Shown in pieces: positions 37,478 to 45,613 of a DNA stretch of 64,000 bases (position 1 is the stretch's first letter; each line of letters begins with the position of its first letter). The DNA comes from Paenibacillus ottowii. GTDB taxonomy: Bacteria > Bacillota > Bacilli > Paenibacillales > Paenibacillaceae. The stretch covers positions 558,001 to 622,000 of the forward strand of contig NZ_VIJZ01000004.1 in the NCBI RefSeq assembly GCF_006874425.1, given 5' to 3'. The notes beneath the pieces are model-generated. The model did not search any database, was not told the DNA's origin, and saw nothing but the letters and a program-made list of their open reading frames with translations. The position numbers and the translations under genes were made by a program.

Positions 37478-38848
37478 ATGAAATGGAATAAGGTTTATTT
37501 AAAACTCAGTCTCACCATGTTTAGTTTGTTTCTTGTGATTTTGGTCTTGCTTAGTGTGGTTATCAACCAGCTATTCAGCAACTTTTATACGAAAAAAGCA
37601 CATGAGGAAGCAAATGAGCTGGCTTTGCACTTATCCGTTATGCTTCGTGATCGAATCTATGCTGTGGAAACGATGGCCGAGTTCTCCGAAGCTAACATTT
37701 ATCTAGTGAATGGGCAGGGTCAATTTCTTGACATGTCTTCTACAAAGCAGAAAAAGATTCAGGAATGGCCGAATGTGTGGGAAAATACACGATTGCTTCA
37801 GGGGAAGCAAATTGAAAAAGAGTTTACTGCAGGTGATCAGTTGTATTTATTGCATGGTATCCCGGTTAACCGTTCGGAAAATCCTGCTATCAAGGGGATT
37901 TATGTCGTGAGTTCATTAGAACATATGATAGAATCGATCCGTTCTGTTCGTTACCTTATTGGCTTTGCAGGTTTTGGTACACTGCTGCTGGCGCTCGGCT
38001 GTATTTTTATCCTTGCCAAAAAGCTGTCTGCTCCCTTAGTAGAGATGGAAGCGGCTACTCGTAACATAGCAAAAGGAGAATTGGAAGTACGTCTTCCCGT
38101 CCGTTCCCATGACGAAGTAGGCTCATTGTCAGGCGCGATTAATGACTTGGCTATGGAACTCAAACGATATCGTGACTCGCGCTCAGAATTTTTTGCGAAT
38201 GTCTCTCACGAGCTTCGAACTCCTGTCACTTATATCAAGGGGTATGCGAATGTCCTGGCCAGTGGACTCGTGGATCATGAAGAAGAAAAACAACAATATT
38301 TACACATTATAGCTGATGAAGCTCATCGATTAACGGTGATCATTAACGATTTGTTTGAGCTTGCCAAAATGGAGGAAGGGAAAATTACATTCCATTTGGA
38401 ATCCGTTGATGTAAGGCGAGCTATTGAAAAGTCGGTAGATAAGGTAAGAATAAAAGCGGAGCAAAAGGGACTACAATTGGTATCCGCTCTGGAAATGATA
38501 CCACGATGTCTTGTCGACCCTGTCCGCTTGGAACAGGTGCTTTTAAACTTGCTTGATAATGCCATACGTTATACCAGAGAGGGGACGATCAAACTTACTT
38601 TACAGCAAGAGAATGGATTCGGGGTTATTATGATCTCCGATTCAGGGTCAGGAATTCCTCCAGATGAGCTTCCTTACATTTTTGAACGGTTCTACAGGGT
38701 GGAAAAGTCCCGTTCGCGGGAGCTTGGAGGTACGGGACTTGGCCTTGCCATTGTCCAAAAATTAGTGCAGTTGCAAGGAGGGACGATTGAGGTAGAGAGT
38801 GCAATGGGACAAGGGACCGTCTTTCGTTTGTCCTTTCCTTTGGCATAA
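37478..38848 (+). CDS. sensor histidine kinase of the metal island
   Basis: 456 aa from ATG 37478 (AAGGAGGA site). Transmembrane helix at ~8-30, an extracytoplasmic sensor of ~130 residues, a second helix near 165-187, HAMP (KKLSAPLVEMEAATRNIAKG), HisKA NVSHELRTPVTYIKGYA, and HATPase motifs NLLDNAIRYT, DSGSGIPPDE, GGTGLGLAIV. No response regulator is adjacent. The nearest free one is at 41350, beyond the multicopper oxidase, and is the likely partner. The sensor could detect copper, judged from neighbours only. Confidence 0.85.
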   Translation: MKWNKVYLKLSLTMFSLFLVILVLLSVVINQLFSNFYTKKAHEEANELALHLSVMLRDRIYAVETMAEFSEANIYLVNGQGQFLDMSSTKQKKIQEWPNVWENTRLLQGKQIEKEFTAGDQLYLLHGIPVNRSENPAIKGIYVVSSLEHMIESIRSVRYLIGFAGFGTLLLALGCIFILAKKLSAPLVEMEAATRNIAKGELEVRLPVRSHDEVGSLSGAINDLAMELKRYRDSRSEFFANVSHELRTPVTYIKGYANVLASGLVDHEEEKQQYLHIIADEAHRLTVIINDLFELAKMEEGKITFHLESVDVRRAIEKSVDKVRIKAEQKGLQLVSALEMIPRCLVDPVRLEQVLLNLLDNAIRYTREGTIKLTLQQENGFGVIMISDSGSGIPPDELPYIFERFYRVEKSRSRELGGTGLGLAIVQKLVQLQGGTIEVESAMGQGTVFRLSFPLA

Positions 38849-38882
38849 ACAGGAATGATATAGAAAAAAGCTGCTTGAATGT

Positions 38883-38919
38883 AAAGCCAGATTTCCTGGA
38901 TAAGGAAGTCTGGCTTTTG
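38883..38919 (+). terminator. intrinsic terminator of the kinase gene
   Basis: AAAGCCAGATTTCC (38883-38896) pairs with GGAAGTCTGGCTTTT (38904-38918) around TGGATAA, with one mismatch. It lies between the convergent kinase and oxidase genes. The T-run is on the + strand. Confidence 0.8.
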
Positions 38920-38949
38920 TACTGGGCAAAAATTTGCTTTATTCAGGAA

Positions 38950-40530
38950 CTATTCAGGAGTGTTGTTCAAGTTCGGATCAGGTTGGAACGTTTTTTGAAA
39001 ATCATTATATTTCAGGTCCGTTACCATACCAGCAGAGGCATGATGTAAGTCGTGACAGTGAAACATCCAATCACCGGGATTATTGGCTGTAAACGCTACG
39101 ATATATTCTTCTCCAGGTTTAACATTTAAAGTGTCCTTATATACGGGGGAACCTTTAAGCGGAATTCCGTTTTTGCTTAGGATTTGAAACGTGTGACCGT
39201 GCAGATGCATAGGATGGTCATCGTTGGCAGATGTATTTACAAAACGGACTTTCACCTTATCTCCAGTTTGTACAGAAAGCGGCTCCGTGTCAGGATACAC
39301 CTTGTTATTGATCGTATATTCCTGTTTTCCCTGCTGTTCACGGGTTCCCAGATTCATGGTGTAGCTTACATCATACACATCATTCAACGAAAACCGTCCT
39401 GCTTGCGATTTTCCGTAGCTTGTCAGATCTACTGCAGGCAGTTTCGTTAATGAATCGGGTTGATCATTTGTTCCCTGCTCATTGGTGTATTGAATACGCT
39501 GCTTCATGTTCGAAATCCTTGGGCTGGAACCGTGCTCCTCCAGGTACCACGTTCCCGTGTTATCGGCCTGAAATTCAATATCCACCCGTTCACCGGGGGC
39601 AATCGAAAGAAGCTTGTCCTTTACCCACTTCGGATCAGAGACAGGATTGCCATCGGTAGCAATGATACGGTAACGATGTCCATGCAAATGAAGCGAATGA
39701 CTCAAATATCCGGCGTTAATCAAGCGCAGACGAACGGTGTCTCCTTGGGTGACTTGCAGCGGCTGCAAGCTATTATAAGTTTGGCCGTTTATCGTATAGA
39801 GATCATACATGCTCATATCATGTCCCGGCTGAGTAGAGGTAGGTTGTTCATTTTGGCCGCTTGAGTCGGTTTTGGTTGAGGAATGATCCATGCCGTGCAT
39901 GCTCATGTCCATATTTTTCATGCCTTCATGATCACCCTCCGAGCTTGAACTCATCCATTCATCCAACATTAACGTATAATCCCGATCCGCTTTCACCAGT
40001 TCATCTTCCACAACAAAGGAACCATAAAGTCCCTTATCGACCTGATTGACGCTGTCCTGATGGGAATGATACCAGTACGTGCCGGGAACCGTTGCTTTAA
40101 AGGTATAAGTAAAGCTCTTGCCTGGAGCAATCGCATTCTGCGTGATCCCCGGAACACCATCCATTTTAAAAGGTACAGGATATCCATGGATATGCAAGGA
40201 GATGGGCACTGTTAACTGATTTTTCACGGTAATGTTTACGGTTTTTCCTTTTTTAATTCGGATTTGGGGGCCTGGCACTGAGTTATTGAACGTCCAAACC
40301 GGAAGGGACGTTCCTTTTTCTACTTCCAGGTTACTGGCCTCAGCCGTTAAGGTTGCCTGTTCACCATTTAATTCAGTGGGCTTAACCGTTTGTTTTAATG
40401 ATACTGCTGTGGACGCGGTTTCTTTAGATACTGATGTAGATTTAGCGTCTTTAACTGTTGAACAACCAGCCAAGATGCTACTGAGCACAAATATACCCAG
40501 GATTGTCTTTCCAAGTAAAGCTTTATTCAT
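38950..40530 (-). CDS. multicopper oxidase lipoprotein
   Basis: 526 aa from ATG 40530 (GGAGGAAA upstream). The start at 40566 has no site. The lipoprotein signal ends in ILAGC. Three cupredoxin domains carry all copper ligands: LHIHGYPVP, YWYHSHQDS, HSLHLHGHRY, HPMHLHGHTF, and MFHCHDLHHASAGM (His-Cys-His for type 1/type 3 copper). A Met/His-rich insert (KNMDMSMHGMDHSS, GHDMSMY) near residues 205-245 resembles CueO-type cuprous oxidases. The probable role is oxidation of Cu(I) or another metal outside the membrane. It is divergent from the small DUF2933-like gene. Confidence 0.88.
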   Translation of the reverse strand: MNKALLGKTILGIFVLSSILAGCSTVKDAKSTSVSKETASTAVSLKQTVKPTELNGEQATLTAEASNLEVEKGTSLPVWTFNNSVPGPQIRIKKGKTVNITVKNQLTVPISLHIHGYPVPFKMDGVPGITQNAIAPGKSFTYTFKATVPGTYWYHSHQDSVNQVDKGLYGSFVVEDELVKADRDYTLMLDEWMSSSSEGDHEGMKNMDMSMHGMDHSSTKTDSSGQNEQPTSTQPGHDMSMYDLYTINGQTYNSLQPLQVTQGDTVRLRLINAGYLSHSLHLHGHRYRIIATDGNPVSDPKWVKDKLLSIAPGERVDIEFQADNTGTWYLEEHGSSPRISNMKQRIQYTNEQGTNDQPDSLTKLPAVDLTSYGKSQAGRFSLNDVYDVSYTMNLGTREQQGKQEYTINNKVYPDTEPLSVQTGDKVKVRFVNTSANDDHPMHLHGHTFQILSKNGIPLKGSPVYKDTLNVKPGEEYIVAFTANNPGDWMFHCHDLHHASAGMVTDLKYNDFQKTFQPDPNLNNTPE

Positions 40531-40685
40531 GACGTATTTCCTCCTTCTATTATTAATAAGACGCATTATAGGTCACAATCTTGTGGAAAGTATGAAGTTG
40601 CCACAAATTTTAATTATAAGAATTTCCTCATAAAAACCACACAATTAAGGGCTATACTCAAGACGCCCAGAGAGGAGGGATTAGC

Positions 40686-40886
40686 ATGGATTGGAGTTGG
40701 CTGCTTATGCTTGCATGCCCTATCATGATGATTTTTATGATGTTTGGCATGAAAGGACATCATGGTCATGGTAAAAGAAAGGAAGAACAAGATGCGGTAA
40801 GCCGATCAGAGTATGAGGCTCTTGTTAAGGAAAACCAGGCAATACAGAAGCAATTAAATCAGATACATGAGAAGGTTCATAGATGA
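40686..40886 (+). CDS. small DUF2933-like membrane protein
   Basis: 66 aa. One transmembrane helix (SWLLMLACPIMMIFMMFGM) is followed by a His-rich patch GHHGHGK and a short coiled-coil-like tail (ALVKENQAIQKQLNQIHEKV). This pattern fits DUF2933 proteins, which recur next to copper genes. The many Met residues in the helix and the His cluster suggest metal contact. GGAGGG before ATG 40686. Confidence 0.7.
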   Translation: MDWSWLLMLACPIMMIFMMFGMKGHHGHGKRKEEQDAVSRSEYEALVKENQAIQKQLNQIHEKVHR

Positions 40887-40934
40887 TAGCTTTTAGATAA
40901 ATGAAAAAATGAGACGAAACGGAGCGAATAACTG

Positions 40935-41273
40935 ATGAAAAAGAAATACTGGTTGCTTGCGGCAATGATCGTATTGCCAATAATTGGATTTAATCTGGTG
41001 AGTCAATGGAACATCAGTCAAGCTAAAGGTAGTGAACAGTCGCTTAAGTCTGATCAAGCAGCCCACCATGGGCATATGTCAAACGTTACGATGAGTATGA
41101 TGAATGAAAATGGAGGTATGCACGCATCTATGAGTAAAGATATGGACATGGAGGGGATGATGGATCATCAGAAGAATATGCAAAAAATGATGGTAGGTAA
41201 GGAAGGCTCGGAAATGTTGAAGCAGTGTCAAGTAGCTTTAAAGTCATCTAAAAATGCAAAATCAGGAATATAA
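40935..41273 (+). CDS. exported Met/His-rich protein
   Basis: 112 aa. The N-terminal signal/anchor (residues ~4-22) is followed by a region crowded with Met and His (HHGHMSNVTMSMMNENGG, MHASMSKDMDMEGMMDHQKN). I recognise no family. The composition resembles periplasmic copper buffers such as CopC/PcoE or CusF-like peptides in spirit only. It lies 48 bp after the DUF2933-like gene and 76 bp before the response regulator. Confidence 0.7.
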   Translation: MKKKYWLLAAMIVLPIIGFNLVSQWNISQAKGSEQSLKSDQAAHHGHMSNVTMSMMNENGGMHASMSKDMDMEGMMDHQKNMQKMMVGKEGSEMLKQCQVALKSSKNAKSGI

Positions 41274-41349
41274 CCTCAAATGGATACTTGTTCTCATGTT
41301 TGTTATGCTGATGTAGGGACAACGACTTCATTAAGGTAGGGGAATAGGC

Positions 41350-42051
41350 GTGAGTCAGTTAAGAGTGCTTGTGATCGATGACGAATGGAATATGCGAAAT
41401 CTTCTTCGCATTTATTTAAGTAACGAAGGGTTTCACGTAACCGAATCATCTAACGGAAGTGAAGGTTTGAAGGCTTTTAGGAGCCAAACGCATGACGTTG
41501 TATTATTAGACGTTATGATGCCGGATATGGACGGATGGCAGGTTTGCAAGAAAATGCGAGAAATTGCGCCTGTTCCAATACTCATGTTAACCGCTCGAGG
41601 TGAGGTTAAGGACAAGGTACTGGGACTTGGCATAGGGGCGGATGATTATGTCGTGAAGCCTGTCGACCCGGAAGAACTTATTGCCCGAATTTATGCATTG
41701 TTGCGACGCTCTAGCCATCAAGCCCATGCTGTGGTCAGGGAGCAGAAGCTTACGTTCCCGGATTTAACCATCTATCCGGAACGGCGGCAGGTAGTGGTGC
41801 TGAACGAAAATATCGACTTAACACAAAAGGAGTATGATATTTTAGAATTATTAGTCCAGCATCCACAACGAACGTTCGAACGGGACGCTATCGTTGAACG
41901 CTTATGGGGAAACGATTTTTTGGGAGAAAATCGAGTGATTGATACTCATATCAAAAACATTCGAGAAAAATTGCAGTTTGCTGAACTGTCTTATAACCCT
42001 ATAAAAACGGTTTGGGGAATAGGCTACAAATGGGATGATTCGTCTTATTAG
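41350..42051 (+). CDS. OmpR/PhoB-family response regulator of the metal island
   Basis: 233 aa. The receiver domain has LDVMMPDMDGW (phospho-Asp ~53) and YVVKPVDP. The winged-helix domain has TQKEYDILELLVQHPQRTF and VIDTHIKNIREKL. GTG start at 41350 after AGGGGAATAGG. It is probably the partner of the kinase at 37478, from which it is separated by the divergent oxidase gene and two small metal-binding proteins. Target genes may be those around it. Confidence 0.87.
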   Translation: MSQLRVLVIDDEWNMRNLLRIYLSNEGFHVTESSNGSEGLKAFRSQTHDVVLLDVMMPDMDGWQVCKKMREIAPVPILMLTARGEVKDKVLGLGIGADDYVVKPVDPEELIARIYALLRRSSHQAHAVVREQKLTFPDLTIYPERRQVVVLNENIDLTQKEYDILELLVQHPQRTFERDAIVERLWGNDFLGENRVIDTHIKNIREKLQFAELSYNPIKTVWGIGYKWDDSSY

Positions 42052-42074
42052 CTCGCTTTAAAACATAGAGGTGA

Positions 42075-42275
42075 ATGATGAATAAATCGGATTGGACAAT
42101 TGCTGTCTCCATAATCTTCGTCGGCTTGTCTTGCATGATCATGTCAGCAACCGCGTATGCACCAAATCCGATGTTATCCTACTTTGGAATCATACTGAAA
42201 TTATCAGTGGTCGCCGGTATATTGACATCTTTGTTTTGGCTCACATACTTATGGTTGAATAATAGAAAAAAATAA
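42075..42275 (+). CDS. small two-helix membrane protein
   Basis: 66 aa (ATG 42075 or 42078) with two transmembrane helices (WTIAVSIIFVGLSCMIMSAT and LSVVAGILTSLFWLTYLWL) joined by a short loop. No family recognised. It lies 24 bp after the response regulator with a GAGGTGA site and a terminator after it, so it is the last gene of the island's rightward operon. Confidence 0.65.
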   Translation: MMNKSDWTIAVSIIFVGLSCMIMSATAYAPNPMLSYFGIILKLSVVAGILTSLFWLTYLWLNNRKK

Positions 42276-42287
42276 TACTAGAGAAAA

Positions 42288-42321
42288 AAACATGCTCCTT
42301 AGAATCTGGAGCATGTTTTTA
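42288..42321 (+). terminator. intrinsic terminator of the metal island
   Basis: Perfect 11-bp arms AAACATGCTCC (42288-42298) and GGAGCATGTTT (42308-42318) with a T-tail. Confidence 0.9.
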
Positions 42322-42469
42322 GCTGTTTTTTTATGGGATGCATATCATTGTTTATGTTGCTTCTCTTCTAATGGTTAGGTAAAATATGGACGGGTTAAAA
42401 ATAATACATAACAAGCGATTACATCATGCGAATATGTCAGATTATGTATACCTCAGGAGGAGCTGCAAG

Positions 42470-43462
42470 ATGGAAGTGAAACAGAGAGAGGACTCCTTTT
42501 GGAGTATGGTCAAAAAAGGAAATAAATCTTCGGGCTCGGCGGCGTTGGGTAATACCGGCATTGCCCTGGTTAAGGGGATTGCTTTTGCCTTGACAGGTAG
42601 CGGCTCTATGTTTGCTACGATGATGCATTCCATAGCGGATGCAGTGAACCAAATGTTTGTATTTGCGGGTAGTGTATTGGCAGAGAAAAAACCTACGAAA
42701 CGTTTCCCTACCGGCTTCGGACGGGTAATTAATCTTTTTTGTATGGTTGCTGTTATTGTCGTAACGATTATGGCCTATGAAACTGTATTGGAAGGAATTC
42801 ATTTATTGCAGCATCCGGCCGAATCCGCGCAAGGATTTTGGATTAATGTAGGAGTCTTGGTTTTGTCATTGGCGGTTGATGGATTTGTATGGAGCAAAGC
42901 GATGAAAGAGGTGCTGCATGAATCCAGAGTGGAAGCCAAAGGGCTAGGCATCTTTACCTCTGCTTTTCGTCATGTGGGGCGTGCTGCGCCGCCAACCCGT
43001 TTGGTGTTCTATGAGGATTTGGTGGCAACGACAGGCGGGGTGCTTGCCTTGCTAGCTGTAGTGATCACATCGCTGACAGATTTTAAACTGCTAGACGGGA
43101 TTTCAAGTATTCTCATCGGTTGTCTAATGGTTGGTGTTGCTTTTCGGGTCGGTTATGACAATATGGTGGGCTTGATTGGTGTATCTGCACCTCCTGATAT
43201 CGAAGAACGTGTAGCTTCCATTATTCTGGCAGATACACATGTGACTGATATTTCTCAAATGCGTATTTTGCAGGAGGGACGTTACTATCACGTCGAAGGG
43301 GTAATCGAGCTTACTTCGGGCATGACGCTGGCAGATGCTGATGATATTAAATTCAGAGTTGAGGACGCTCTGCTACGTGATCCTAATATTTCAGATGCTG
43401 CATTGGGGATTCTAGAGGATGACGGGATTAGAAACTGGAAACAAGAGAAGCCTAAAGCTTAG
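42470..43462 (+). CDS. cation diffusion facilitator (CDF) metal exporter
   Basis: 330 aa from ATG 42470 (AGGAGGAGCTG site). The frame's earlier start at 42386 precedes that site. Six transmembrane helices. The site A region of helix 2 (MMHSIADAVNQMFVFAG) has His-x3-Asp, and helix 5 is FYEDLVATTGGVLAL with Glu-Asp. The C-terminal cytosolic domain is VTDISQMRILQEGRYYHVEGVIE. It exports divalent metals, probably Zn2+ or Mn2+. Helix 5 has ExxxD rather than HxxxD, as in less-studied CDF groups, so the metal is uncertain. It follows the metal island but has its own unit. Confidence 0.85.
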   Translation: MEVKQREDSFWSMVKKGNKSSGSAALGNTGIALVKGIAFALTGSGSMFATMMHSIADAVNQMFVFAGSVLAEKKPTKRFPTGFGRVINLFCMVAVIVVTIMAYETVLEGIHLLQHPAESAQGFWINVGVLVLSLAVDGFVWSKAMKEVLHESRVEAKGLGIFTSAFRHVGRAAPPTRLVFYEDLVATTGGVLALLAVVITSLTDFKLLDGISSILIGCLMVGVAFRVGYDNMVGLIGVSAPPDIEERVASIILADTHVTDISQMRILQEGRYYHVEGVIELTSGMTLADADDIKFRVEDALLRDPNISDAALGILEDDGIRNWKQEKPKA

Positions 43463-43510
43463 AAAAACAGATCAAGCGAACCTGTACAGAACGCAAGAAC
43501 ATAAAATAAG

Positions 43511-43568
43511 AACCTTCATGACCACGACAGGGACGGGGCTGACCCCATAACGTGGTGTGGAGGTTTTT
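43511..43568 (+). terminator. intrinsic terminator after the CDF gene
   Basis: AACCTTCATGACCACG (43511-43526) pairs imperfectly with CGTGGTGTGGAGGTT (43551-43565), followed by T7. An inner GGGG/CCCC hairpin (43535-43545) contains a motif shared with 57975-57995. Confidence 0.7.
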
Positions 43569-43597
43569 TTATATTTTTCAAATATATTCCTACCCCT

Positions 43598-43639
43598 TTG
43601 AATTTAGGCTGATTGTTAGATACAATGAAAGCGTTAACA
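43598..43639 (+). promoter_or_regulatory. promoter overlapped by a CcpA cre site
   Basis: TTGAAT at 43598-43603, a 17-bp spacer, and TACAAT at 43621-43626. The cre element TGAAAGCGTTAACA (43626-43639) matches TGWAANCGNTNWCA perfectly and covers the start point, which predicts strong carbon catabolite repression of the three-gene operon that follows. Confidence 0.85.
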
Positions 43640-43680
43640 AAAAAGGTGGAACGAATGCTTCTCATGGGGAGGAAATGCGA

Positions 43681-45597
43681 ATGAGTCTTCTGAAGGAGGC
43701 TTGGCCTGCTTCGCGGCTCGTCAACGCGCTGGCTGGCAAAGTGCAGGATTCAGCAAGACAACGCTTAAGGAGCAATTGGACTCAAAGGCTGCGGGCAACG
43801 GTTGAGGAACCAGCATACGCCGAGCTTTGGAAGGACATCGAACGTATCTGTAATGATGCTCGGAAAGCACCATGGCCTGAACTACCACCGTCTCTGTTCA
43901 GGCAATTTGCTAATACAGGGGAGCGCAAGCCGTATGAGGATGTGTACTTTAAACGGCGCGGACGTCTGGTTGCTATCGTGCTGGCAGCTGTTGCTGATCC
44001 AGTGCCTCGAAACATGGAAGAGGTAGAAAACGGATTGCTGGACATATGCAGCGAGTACACTTGGGCGCTTCCTGCACATGTCAACGAAGAGGACACTGCA
44101 ACACCGCCTTGGCAGCAGGTGGATTTATTCGCGTCCGAAACAGCGCAAATGCTGGTGGAAATTTTATTGCTGCTCAGAGAGCGACTGGCTGATCACGTAA
44201 TCGTTCAGGTACACAAAGAGGTCGAGCGCCGCATACTGGAACCTGTTTTTTGGCAGCCCCGTCATTTTGGCTGGGAAGCGGCAGAGCATAACTGGTCGGC
44301 AGTATGTGCCTCCGGTTGCGGGATTGCTGCATTGCTGCTGGAAAAAGACGACCTTTCCAGAGCAGTAGCCATCGAGCACATGCTGGGCGCGCTCGATTGT
44401 TTTTTGGCAGGCTACAGTGAGGACGGCGGATGTCCTGAAGGCGTAGGCTACTGGGTGTATGGCTTTGGTTATTTTATGTATTTTGCCGATATGCTGCGTG
44501 AGTTTACCGAGGGGGCTGTGGATATTGTGAACTCGGAAAAGGTAAGGCAAATCGCAGCCTTCGCAGAACGGGTCCACCTGTCAGACGGTATTTTCGCTAA
44601 TTATTCAGACAGTAGTGAAACGGAACGATTGCCTTCCGGACTCATCTCTCAGGTGAATTTTTTGCGAGGGAGCCCATCTACACTCCCTTTCCGCGTCCCT
44701 GGCCTGTTGGAAGATCCGTGTCGCCGCTGGGCTCATGTATTGCGCAACCTGGTTTGGACGAATCCTGTGGCCTATGGATGCGGTGAAGCCGTAATCGATT
44801 ATTTGCCGCAACTCGGGTGGTTGGTGTGCCGTAGCGACAGTTCCCGTCAAGGTGGATATGGGAGACAGCAGGGTGAATCAGGTGCCATACTTGCATTTTC
44901 AGCCAAGGCCGGACATAACAATGAGCCACACAATCATAATGACCTTGGGCATTTCATCCTTCATGGCGGTGGCGAAAATGTACTCTGTGATCTGGGAGCA
45001 GGCTTGTACACGAAAGCTTATTTTTCACCAGGACGGGAGTCGATTATCAATATTTCCTCAAGCGGTCATTCTGTGCCCATCATCAATGGCACCACACAGC
45101 AATCTGGAGCAAAGGCAAGGGCGGTTGTGTTGGGTGCTGATATGGATGAGCATGAGGAAGCACAGACAGTTACAAGGTTTAAACTTGATTTGACATCTGC
45201 GTATCCTGTAGATGAATTGGCAAATTTCACCCGCTCCTTTGCCTGGAGTGTACCGGAGGGAAACGAGGGAGCAAGGCTTACTGTCACAGATCATTTTGAG
45301 TTTGAGAAGTCTGGCATAAATGTGAACCCTTGGGATGTGGAGGAGCTTTTGATCAGCCGTATTCAGCCCCATACAGGAGCAGGCTTCGTGGAATGGAGGG
45401 GAACGAATACCGTGGTTAGGTTAGATTATGATGCTGGCGTACTGAGGCAGAGGTTGGAGGCTGTAAAGCATATAGATCATGAGGGAGTGCCCTTTGTGTT
45501 TTATAAAACGTTGCTGCAACTGGGCTCCAATCGCTGGGACGGTTCAGCAAGCATCGATTGCAATCTGTTTTTTACCATACATCAATCTTCATGTTGA
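43681..45597 (+). CDS. heparinase II/III-family protein
   Basis: 638 aa from ATG 43681 (GGGAGGA 8 nt upstream). In-frame starts from 43552 lack sites and would lie in the cre/promoter region. The N-terminal part is an (alpha/alpha) toroid. The C-terminal heparinase II/III domain begins near 400 with GHNNEPHNHNDLGHFILH and CDLGAGLY. Such lyases cleave uronate-containing polysaccharides by beta-elimination. There is no signal peptide, so it probably acts on imported oligosaccharides. It is the first gene of a CcpA-controlled operon with a GH88 enzyme, which would finish the unsaturated product. Confidence 0.82.
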   Translation: MSLLKEAWPASRLVNALAGKVQDSARQRLRSNWTQRLRATVEEPAYAELWKDIERICNDARKAPWPELPPSLFRQFANTGERKPYEDVYFKRRGRLVAIVLAAVADPVPRNMEEVENGLLDICSEYTWALPAHVNEEDTATPPWQQVDLFASETAQMLVEILLLLRERLADHVIVQVHKEVERRILEPVFWQPRHFGWEAAEHNWSAVCASGCGIAALLLEKDDLSRAVAIEHMLGALDCFLAGYSEDGGCPEGVGYWVYGFGYFMYFADMLREFTEGAVDIVNSEKVRQIAAFAERVHLSDGIFANYSDSSETERLPSGLISQVNFLRGSPSTLPFRVPGLLEDPCRRWAHVLRNLVWTNPVAYGCGEAVIDYLPQLGWLVCRSDSSRQGGYGRQQGESGAILAFSAKAGHNNEPHNHNDLGHFILHGGGENVLCDLGAGLYTKAYFSPGRESIINISSSGHSVPIINGTTQQSGAKARAVVLGADMDEHEEAQTVTRFKLDLTSAYPVDELANFTRSFAWSVPEGNEGARLTVTDHFEFEKSGINVNPWDVEELLISRIQPHTGAGFVEWRGTNTVVRLDYDAGVLRQRLEAVKHIDHEGVPFVFYKTLLQLGSNRWDGSASIDCNLFFTIHQSSC

Positions 45598-45613
45598 ATG
45601 GGAGGCATACAGA

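Noticed and set aside
43552..43680. N-terminal extension of the heparinase-like gene
   Set aside because: It covers the promoter and cre site and has no ribosome site. ATG 43681 has GGGAGGA at the right spacing.
45479..45613. N-terminal extension of the 636-aa protein
   Set aside because: It lies wholly inside the previous gene. ATG 45614 has its own GGGAGG site.
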